This document shows positions 57,347 through 64,000 of a stretch of 64,000 nucleotides of DNA, piece after piece (the first letter of the stretch is position 1; each line of letters opens with the position of its first letter). The position numbers and the translations under genes are program-made. The notes below the pieces were generated by a model. That model worked only from the letters and a program-made list of their open reading frames with translations. It searched no databases and was not told the DNA's origin. This DNA comes from Acidilobaceae archaeon (GTDB lineage Archaea; Thermoproteota; Thermoprotei_A; Sulfolobales; Acidilobaceae): contig JALUAM010000007.1 of the NCBI GenBank assembly GCA_027051095.1, forward strand, positions 1-64,000. The letters run 5' to 3'.

Positions 57347-58483
57347 TTGTCACCCGGGGGCTGGTTCACCGGGTTCCAGGCCTATATGCCGAAGATGGCC
57401 AGGCTCATAGTCGACTATTGCCTAGAGCTGAAGCCCAGGGAGGAAGTAGTAATCCAGGCTACGGTAGAGTCTCTCGACTTGGCAAAGGCCATAGCGGTGG
57501 AGTCCGTGCTGAGAGGCGCCTACCCCTACGTGAGGGTTGGCTTCGAGGAGGTTGATGAGGCCCTCTACAAGGCGGCGCCCCGCGAGCTACTAGAGTACCT
57601 TCCCCGGATAGAGCTGTTCGTGAGGGAGAACGTAGACGCCCTGGTCAGCATAATAGCTCCGAGGCACCCCAAGCACCTCGCAGGAGTTGACCCAGAGAGG
57701 GTAGCAGCTAGGGCGGCCGCTACTAGGAAGCTAACAGAGGTCTTTATGAGGAGGGATGCAGAGGGCAGCCTCAAGTGGGTGGTCACGGCGTATCCAACCC
57801 CCGCTATGGCCCTTGAAGCCGGCATGAGCCCGGTGGAGATGGAGAGATTCGTATTCAAGGCCCTAAAGCTGTACGAGGACGATCCCGTAGAGGCTTGGAG
57901 AAGGCAGGCAGAGGGCCAAGAAAGGGTGAAGAGACTGCTCTCCAAGGCCTCGGAGCTTAGAGTCGTGGGCAGGGAAACAGACATAACTTTCAGGGTTGAC
58001 GGAAGAACGTGGATCAACGACGACGGCAAGCGTAACATGCCCGGGGGCGAGGTGTTCACGGCGCCGCACGAGGACGGCGTAGAAGGGGTCATCTACTACG
58101 AGTTCCCCCTGACGTGGAGGGGTGTCGAGCTGAGGGGCGTTAAGCTGACGTTCAGGCGTGGAGAGGTAGTCCAGGCGTTAGCCGAGGTGGGAGGGGAGTT
58201 CCTGGAGAAGCTGATCAAGGTGGATGAAGGCGCTAGGAGGCTCGGGGAGCTCGCCTTCGGCCTGAACTACGATATACAGAGGCACACGAAGATAGTCCTA
58301 TTCGACGAGAAGATAGGCGGCACTATGCATACTGCCCTAGGCGCAGCGTACCCAGCCACGGGGGGCAGGAACCAGTCATCGATCCACGTGGATATAGTGA
58401 AGGACCTCCGGCGCGGGTCCAGGGTGTACGCTGACGGGGACCTGATCTTCGAGAATGGGAGGTTCCTAGTAGAGCTGGCGTGA
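57347..58483 (+). CDS. M29-family aminopeptidase
   Basis: GKRNMPGGEVFTAPHEDGVEGVIYYEFPLTWRGVEL; LAFGLNYDIQRHTKIVLFDEKIGGTMHTALGAAYPATGGRNQSSIHVDIVKD. Confidence 0.93.
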   Translation: MSPGGWFTGFQAYMPKMARLIVDYCLELKPREEVVIQATVESLDLAKAIAVESVLRGAYPYVRVGFEEVDEALYKAAPRELLEYLPRIELFVRENVDALVSIIAPRHPKHLAGVDPERVAARAAATRKLTEVFMRRDAEGSLKWVVTAYPTPAMALEAGMSPVEMERFVFKALKLYEDDPVEAWRRQAEGQERVKRLLSKASELRVVGRETDITFRVDGRTWINDDGKRNMPGGEVFTAPHEDGVEGVIYYEFPLTWRGVELRGVKLTFRRGEVVQALAEVGGEFLEKLIKVDEGARRLGELAFGLNYDIQRHTKIVLFDEKIGGTMHTALGAAYPATGGRNQSSIHVDIVKDLRRGSRVYADGDLIFENGRFLVELA

Positions 58484-58488
58484 GGGGA

Positions 58489-58552
58489 GGGTCGGCACCA
58501 GAAACCGTCTTCACCCCCAGTCGGGTCAGCTAATCGAGCCCTCCACATCCCC
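58489..58552 (-). ncRNA. box C/D guide sRNA (candidate F)
   Basis: Minus: GGG-GATGTGGA-GGGCTCGATTAG-CTGA-N11-GTGAAGA-CGGTTTCTGGTG-CCGA-CCC; both guides 12 nt; TATA-like TTTTAAA ~25-30 nt upstream. C box degenerate, terminal stem short. Confidence 0.72.
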
Positions 58553-58597
58553 ATGGTCGGAGAAGGGAAGCTCGGGTTTAAAACGTAGTTAGAAGAA

Positions 58598-59290
58598 TTA
58601 TATGGGCCATCTCTCCATCCTATAGGCCATCTCCCAGAACATGTACTCGTAGCGTGTGGCTGTCTTAAATATATACGAGAGCGTTTTATAGTCTCCCCCG
58701 TAGGCCTCGTAGAGCCTGTCTATGAGCGCTCTATATTCGTCTACAGCCTTGCCATAATCGTCGCTTAGGTAGACTGAGGCCCACCGCCTGTAAAGATCTA
58801 CAGTGTTAGACTCTAGCCTGCCCCTGTTATGGAGTGCTATGTCCCTGTAGCTCCAGTAGCAGGGCAGCAGGGCTACCAGGCACTCAACTATGGTGCCTGT
58901 AGAGCACGTAGCTAGCATGAAGTCAACGTAGGCCCTGTTGGTGGGCGCGGGCTCTGCCTTTAGCACGTCGTCCATGCTGAGACCCAGCTCCTTTAGGAGG
59001 GACTCGTAGTTCCTCATCTCGGTGGTAGCCAGGAAGTGGGCGTGCTCCAGCGCCAGCCTTGACGCCTCGAAGGGGGCTAGCTTTGAGGCAGCTATGCTGA
59101 GGCTCCTGACAAGCCCCACAAGGTAGTTGTAGTCCTGGACAGCGTAGAACCTAAACTTCTCCAGGGGCAGCCTACCCTCGTATAGTTCAACTACGAAGGG
59201 GTGCTCGAGAAGCCTCTTCCAGAGCCCCCAGTGCTCCTCCCTAAGTTTCTCGCTTAGCCTCAAAGCCGCCACCAGCGAGGCTAATACCAC
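58598..59290 (-). CDS. TenA-family protein
   Basis: HPFVVELYEGRLPLEKFRFYAVQDYNYLVGLVRSLSIAASKL; LLPCYWSYRDIAL. Confidence 0.9.
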   Translation of the reverse strand: MVLASLVAALRLSEKLREEHWGLWKRLLEHPFVVELYEGRLPLEKFRFYAVQDYNYLVGLVRSLSIAASKLAPFEASRLALEHAHFLATTEMRNYESLLKELGLSMDDVLKAEPAPTNRAYVDFMLATCSTGTIVECLVALLPCYWSYRDIALHNRGRLESNTVDLYRRWASVYLSDDYGKAVDEYRALIDRLYEAYGGDYKTLSYIFKTATRYEYMFWEMAYRMERWPI

Positions 59291-59327
59291 CGGGGATAGT
59301 TAAAAACAGGCATAGACGGGTTGCAGA

Positions 59328-59534
59328 TTATAGTTCCGCGTCGACTACGACTTTTTCTTCGGCCCTGAACCCTATGCGGGCGTGCGTGCCGTCGCAATAG
59401 GGCTTGTTAGACGAGCCCCCGCATCGGCACAGGGCAGCCACTGTTTTCCCACCGATTTCAACTAGTATGGGGCCGTTCCTCAGGGCTACTATCCTCAGCC
59501 GCTTCTTACCCTCACCAGCCACCTTGCTCACCAT
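59328..59534 (-). CDS. CDGSH iron-sulfur protein
   Basis: ALCRCGGSSNKPYCDGTH. Confidence 0.94.
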   Translation of the reverse strand: MVSKVAGEGKKRLRIVALRNGPILVEIGGKTVAALCRCGGSSNKPYCDGTHARIGFRAEEKVVVDAEL

Positions 59535-59628
59535 TTGAAAGCTACTTTACATTGTAAACCAATATTATCCCTGTGATGCGAGACGGTACTGTCACGACTT
59601 ACGGGGCCTGTTAAAAACGTTACGAGAT

Positions 59629-59695
59629 GGGGGCCTCGGAGGCCTACTCTAGCTCATCCCCCCATCGCCAGTCAACGCCCTCCTCATAGGCCCCC
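59629..59695 (-). ncRNA. box C/D guide sRNA (candidate B)
   Basis: Minus: GGGGGCC-TATGAGGA-GGGCGTTGACTG-GCGA-...-ATGAGCT-AGAGTAGGCCT-CCGA-GGCCCCC (7-bp stem); TATA-like CTTTATC ~25 nt upstream; internal D'/C' degenerate. Confidence 0.8.
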
Positions 59696-59767
59696 GCTAA
59701 CTGTAGTGTACTCTACGGGATAAAGTTGGCAGGGAGGGCCCCCGCCGCTATAGCAGAGTCTAACGCG

Positions 59768-59819
59768 CCTTCAACGAATAGCCAACGAATAGCTTGTATT
59801 ACATAGACAATGTTGAAGG
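59768..59819. promoter_or_regulatory. inverted repeat plus 11-bp tandem repeat upstream of ABC importer operon
   Basis: CCTTCAAC (59768-59775) / GTTGAAGG (59812-59819); CAACGAATAGC x2 (59772-59782, 59783-59793); TATA-like ctttttaaaac near 59872. Confidence 0.55.
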
Positions 59820-59930
59820 GTTAAGAAGATTTGTATAGTGGGCCGCGTTATATCGTAGAACATTCCAGCATCTTTTTAAAACCCCTGGTGTATGCATTAT
59901 TGTATTCGAGCGTTCAGGGGGTGTCCCTGA

Positions 59931-61673
59931 ATGGCTCAGAATAGACAGCTGCTCCTAATCGCTGTCGGCATCGTTGCAATAATCATAGTTATAGGTGCTA
60001 TAATATTAGCTACTAGGGGCGGCGAGCAGCCCGCCCCCGAGGAGGCTCCTGAGACGCCGCCGGCAGAGACGCCTAGGGAGGAGGCTACACCCACGCCTAG
60101 GGAGGAAGCGCCTGCTAAGCCGGAGCTGAAGCCTCTGACCGGTAATGTCGAAGAGGATATAGTAAACATTGCTAAATATCTGGAAGCCTTTGGCGTGAAG
60201 GAGGTCACGTATAAGGTCCACGGCGCTGGTGACCCGAACAGTATAATGAGGGTTTACGGCGTCGTAGAGGCGGCTGCAAGGCTCAACAAGATACTAGAGG
60301 AGAACGGGATGGACCTGAGAATCAACGTTGAGATAGTAGACTTCTCTGCGAGGGCTGACGAGCCCGCTGAGAGGTTCCAGCAGAGCTTCCCGCTGAGGCA
60401 GGAAGCCGACATAATCGCTGTCAGCTTCAGGTGGATCGCGACCTTCGCTGAGGAGGGCTACCTGCTCGACATAACAGAGTATGTGAACGCTTATAAGAAC
60501 ACCGAGCTAGCAGACTACTTCGAGAGCCTGTGGGCCAGCGTGACCTACAAGGGCAGGATCTACGCTCTGCCGCAGGACACCGAGGCGAGGCCCCTGTACA
60601 TAATAAGGGCTGTGCTGGAGTGCGCCGGCTACGACCCGGACGACGTGGCTAGGAGGATCGACGCCGGCGAGATAACGTGGCGTGAGATCTTCCAGATCGC
60701 TGAGGACGTGAAGGAGAAGGGCTGCGCTGAGTGGGGCGTCCTACACAGGAAGGGCACCGCCCATCCAGACCTGGTCCAGTTCTACTACGCCTTCGGCGGC
60801 AGCTTCACGGGCCCCGACCCCGAGAAGCTCTACCTAGACGTAGACGCCCTCTACAAGTGGCTGGCGGTCGAGTACGCCCTGGCTAGGGCCGGCCTGACCC
60901 CCGAGAACATGATGGAGTGGGACTGGGGCAAGCAGATACACCCCACAGTTGTGAACGGCAATACCGCCTTCTGGATCGGCGGCGTGTGGCACTGGACCGA
61001 GTGGCAGACTAAGAAGTACTTCACGGACCCGCAGACGGGCGAGCTTAGAAGCCTGACTCCTGAGGAGGTGAAGGAGAAGTTCGCCTACAGCCTGTTCCCG
61101 GCTGGCGAGCCCGGCCTGAAGCCCGTGACCCTCAGCCAGCCCTTCGTCTGGATGATAAGCGCTAACGCGGGCAAGTTCAACCCGAACTACGAGGAGCTGA
61201 AGGAGGCCTACCACAGGATAGCGTTCCTGCTTATAGTGAAGGCCAACGACCCCGACCTGGTAGCGATCCACAGCATAGTCAGCGCCCACATACCGATTAG
61301 GCAGAAGGCAGCCGAGCTGATGGAGGACCCAGAGTTCCTGAACAAGCTGGCGACCGGCAACCTGGACATGTTCGTGTCTAAGGAGGTTGCAAACGCCTTC
61401 GTGGAGATAGCCAAGAAGACTGCGCACCCGATCAACATAGAGTTCCTGAAGAACACAGCCTACATGCTAGAGTACACTAATATAACGCCTCTGCACCCGG
61501 CCTACCAGCCGCTAGCAGATATATTCAAGGAGGCTGTGGACTTCGTGCTGAAGGGCCAGATGACGCCGGAGGAGGCCACAGAGTACGTGCTCCAGAAGAT
61601 AAGGGCCGACCCGGAGCTGGCAGCCATGATTGAGGTGAGAGGCGAGATACCTCAGGGATGGAGCTTCCCGTGA
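59931..61673 (+). CDS. ABC transporter extracellular substrate-binding protein (sugar type), N-terminal TM and PT/E linker
   Basis: N-terminal hydrophobic anchor, linker GGEQPAPEEAPETPPAETPREEATPTPREEAPAKPE, then family-1-like binding domain; followed by two permeases. Confidence 0.92.
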   Translation: MAQNRQLLLIAVGIVAIIIVIGAIILATRGGEQPAPEEAPETPPAETPREEATPTPREEAPAKPELKPLTGNVEEDIVNIAKYLEAFGVKEVTYKVHGAGDPNSIMRVYGVVEAAARLNKILEENGMDLRINVEIVDFSARADEPAERFQQSFPLRQEADIIAVSFRWIATFAEEGYLLDITEYVNAYKNTELADYFESLWASVTYKGRIYALPQDTEARPLYIIRAVLECAGYDPDDVARRIDAGEITWREIFQIAEDVKEKGCAEWGVLHRKGTAHPDLVQFYYAFGGSFTGPDPEKLYLDVDALYKWLAVEYALARAGLTPENMMEWDWGKQIHPTVVNGNTAFWIGGVWHWTEWQTKKYFTDPQTGELRSLTPEEVKEKFAYSLFPAGEPGLKPVTLSQPFVWMISANAGKFNPNYEELKEAYHRIAFLLIVKANDPDLVAIHSIVSAHIPIRQKAAELMEDPEFLNKLATGNLDMFVSKEVANAFVEIAKKTAHPINIEFLKNTAYMLEYTNITPLHPAYQPLADIFKEAVDFVLKGQMTPEEATEYVLQKIRADPELAAMIEVRGEIPQGWSFP

Positions 61674-61684
61674 GGGGGTGAATC

Positions 61685-62623
61685 TTGAGTAAAACCCGTA
61701 TTTTAACCCTCGCGTTTTTCCTGGGCCCCGCTACAGCCCTCGTTGTCTTCTTCTTCGTCTTCCCCCTTATACTTACGATTTACATAAGCTTCACCGACAT
61801 GAGGAACTGGAACGTCGAGAGGTATGCGAACGACATAGTGGGCCTTAAGAACTACGAGGCCCTCGTCCATCTCTCCAGGTATGACCCAAAGTTTGAGAGC
61901 GCGGTTATAACGACAATAGTGTTCGTTACGGTAACACTGTTCATAAACGTGGTCGGGGGCCTCACGCTAGCCATATTAACCTACTTCCTCGAGGAGAGGG
62001 TCTCCCTCTCCTTCAGGCTGCTATGGCTGCTGCCTAGGATGACGCCTGTAGCCGTATACAGCCTGCTATGGTACTACTTTTTCCACAGTAGTAATATAGG
62101 GACGCTTAACAGGATTTTTATGTCCCTGGGCATAATAGAGGAGCCGATTGCATGGGGCTCCTATAACTTGCCCCTCGGGACCTGGGCCATACTCATATTT
62201 GTCAACGGCCTCGTCGGGGTTAGCTTTGGCATGATTATCTTCTACAGCGCGATAAGGAGCATACCATGGGAGTATATAGCCGCTGCTCGGGTCGACGGGG
62301 CGGGCAACCTGACCCTGATAAGGAGCATAATACTCCCCCAGCTCAGATGGCACATAATGTTCGTCACGGTCTGGCAGATGCTAAGCCTGCTGACAACATA
62401 CGCCCACATATTCCTACTCTACGAGTGGGGCACGATTGACAGGATATGGGGTCAGACGTGGAGCCTGCTAGTCTTCACTACGGCGTTCGGCGACATCAAG
62501 AGGCAGGGGCTAGCGGCGGCTGCAGCTACAGTGCTGGTGGTGATAGGTATAGTGCTGGGTCTCATAGCCTTGAGGCTGCTAGGCTTCCAGAGGATGATGA
62601 CTATCCCGAGGGGTGAGATCTAA
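61685..62623 (+). CDS. ABC sugar transporter permease (MalF/UgpA-like)
   Basis: EAA loop YIAAARVDGAGNLTLIRSIILPQLRWHI; TM segments. Confidence 0.92.
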   Translation: MSKTRILTLAFFLGPATALVVFFFVFPLILTIYISFTDMRNWNVERYANDIVGLKNYEALVHLSRYDPKFESAVITTIVFVTVTLFINVVGGLTLAILTYFLEERVSLSFRLLWLLPRMTPVAVYSLLWYYFFHSSNIGTLNRIFMSLGIIEEPIAWGSYNLPLGTWAILIFVNGLVGVSFGMIIFYSAIRSIPWEYIAAARVDGAGNLTLIRSIILPQLRWHIMFVTVWQMLSLLTTYAHIFLLYEWGTIDRIWGQTWSLLVFTTAFGDIKRQGLAAAAATVLVVIGIVLGLIALRLLGFQRMMTIPRGEI

Positions 62624-63528
62624 TGGCGGGTCCCGCGGGTGAGGTCCTAGCCGCCACGGTGTCTAGGAGGCTGAAGATAGTTATAGCCCTGGCCCTTCTG
62701 ACAGCGAGTACGCCCATACTGCTAACCTATGGCCTCCTCATAATCAGTAGCTTCAGCGAGAACATGGTCACAGACCCTCTGCTGAGGGATCTCAGCCCCA
62801 CCCTCTCAAACTGGATCACGTTCCTCCAGGGCAGGCTGACCTACGCGCCTGAGGGGCTGGAGAGGAACGTGGTAGAGATGGTAGTGGTTACGCTTGTGGT
62901 CGCCCTCGGCGTAGCATTCACCGCGACCCTGGTCAGCCTCCTGGCGGCCTACAGTATTTCTAGGATGAACTTCAGGGGGAGGAGGGTCTTCACGGCGAGC
63001 CTCATACTGTTGCATGCGTTCCCGGGGGTAGCTCTGATCATAGGCGTCTACATGGTGTTCCTCAGCGTAGGCAAAGCCTTGGGCCTCCTGGGCAACGAGT
63101 TCTACGCACTCACATACGTGATACTTGCGAGAGCCGCGCTGGAGGTGCCAATGGCAACGTGGCTCTTCAAGGGCTTCTTCGACAAGATACCCTGGGAGAT
63201 CGAGTGGAGCGCTCTGGTCGACGGCGCCTCGAGGGTCACTGTGTGGAGGAAGATACTGGTGCCGATGGTAAAGCCCGGGATAGCGGCTGTCCTAATATTC
63301 ACGTTCCTGGCGGGCTGGGAGGAGTTCATATACTTCTACGTGTTCCTGGCCCCCCTGGGCATAGACAGCCTGCCCACGTTCATAGAGGAGATTGTGGGCG
63401 CGGCGGAGTACTACCAGCTGACAATAGTGGCGGCGGCCGGCACGTTCTACCTGCTTCCCACGATCATCTTCTTCGTGTTCACCCAGAAGCTGCTGCTGGA
63501 GGCCTATAGCGGGGGCCTCAAGGGGTAA
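62623..63528 (+). CDS. ABC sugar transporter permease (MalG/UgpE-like)
   Basis: EAA loop EIEWSALVDGASRVTVWRKILVPMVKPGIAAVLIFTFLAGWEEFIY. Confidence 0.92.
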   Translation: MAGPAGEVLAATVSRRLKIVIALALLTASTPILLTYGLLIISSFSENMVTDPLLRDLSPTLSNWITFLQGRLTYAPEGLERNVVEMVVVTLVVALGVAFTATLVSLLAAYSISRMNFRGRRVFTASLILLHAFPGVALIIGVYMVFLSVGKALGLLGNEFYALTYVILARAALEVPMATWLFKGFFDKIPWEIEWSALVDGASRVTVWRKILVPMVKPGIAAVLIFTFLAGWEEFIYFYVFLAPLGIDSLPTFIEEIVGAAEYYQLTIVAAAGTFYLLPTIIFFVFTQKLLLEAYSGGLKG

Positions 63529-63583
63529 AGCCCTTCCCCTAGCCTGCGGCTTTTTATAATTATACGGGGGTTGAGGGTTGGTT

Positions 63584-64000
63584 GTGTGGTCCGCGGTAGA
63601 GTGGTACATTGTGAGGCCTGACGCCATAACAGTGTGGAGGGAGTACCCCGAGGTAGAGGAGAGGCTCTCCTGGTACGTGAGGGTTATGAGGGGTGAGGCG
63701 CCGCCGAAGTACAAGATAGTGCGGTCCATGGAGGCCCCGTTCTCCAGTGTGACCGAGATAGGGGAGGCTTCTACAGAGGACCTCTGGAGGGTCCATGAGA
63801 GGCTCGCGGGCGAGTTTAGGAGGCTCTGGAGGGAGCTGAGGGAGGGCGGCGGCGAGGACCTTAGAGTATCGGATGTGGAGCCAAGCTTCCTGGACGTGAA
63901 GATCGAGATAATGAATAGGATGGCAAGTCCCTGCTACCTATGCGAGAGGAGGTGCGGCGTCGAGAGGGCTAAGGGCAAGAGGGGCGCCTGCAGGCTCGCA
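63584..64000 (+). CDS. radical SAM / PflX-like Fe-S protein N-terminus (3' truncated by window)
   Basis: GTG start; MWSAVEWYIVRPDAITVWREYPEVEERL...SPCYLCERRCGVERAKGKRGACRLA, matching the CxLCxRxCxxxRxxGxxGxC preamble of this family. Confidence 0.75.
   Translation, partial: MWSAVEWYIVRPDAITVWREYPEVEERLSWYVRVMRGEAPPKYKIVRSMEAPFSSVTEIGEASTEDLWRVHERLAGEFRRLWRELREGGGEDLRVSDVEPSFLDVKIEIMNRMASPCYLCERRCGVERAKGKRGACRLA

Noticed and set aside
60834-61427. 197-aa minus ORF inside the ABC binding-protein gene
   Set aside because: Antisense shadow ORF of a strongly codon-biased, recognisable CDS; same reasoning for 33949-34578, 39218-39739, 49424-49729 and similar.

Overview
This ~57-58% GC window (my estimate) comes from a hyperthermophilic crenarchaeote. 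It looks like a relative of Aeropyrum (Desulfurococcales/Acidilobales) but not A. pernix itself: there is a KvAP-type K+ channel, CdvB/CdvC, QueF-like protein, an Aeropyrum-style two-subunit 2-oxoacid:ferredoxin oxidoreductase, and GTG/TTG starts. Most of it is gene-dense core genome: MTAP, L13e, Clp1-type RNA kinase, OFOR, QueC, Sm protein, NucS, SDH, two ABC importers, PolB, DnaG, TyrRS, UbiD-family, aminopeptidase. There are three tRNA genes (Ala-UGC, Asp-GUC, Leu-CAG), each with an encoded CCA, and an isolated 5S rRNA gene. The least expected content is outside the ORF track. (1) Six intergenic box C/D guide sRNA candidates. Four share a GGGGCC/GGCCCC terminal stem with a CCGA D box, and the C/D contact shows apparent covariation; one guide is complementary to the conserved GCUACAAUGG segment of 16S rRNA. 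(2) A 55-aa hyperacidic ORF (34 Glu, 2 Asp) that falls below the ORF-track length cutoff. (3) A decayed PaREP1-family gene. (4) A DUF504 gene that appears to need a CTG start. (5) Several strong inverted-repeat structures, including a ~25-bp-arm hairpin between sdhB and an ABC importer and two mutually exclusive pairings between convergent genes. No CRISPR arrays or intact mobile elements were seen. All family assignments are by eye, without database searches.
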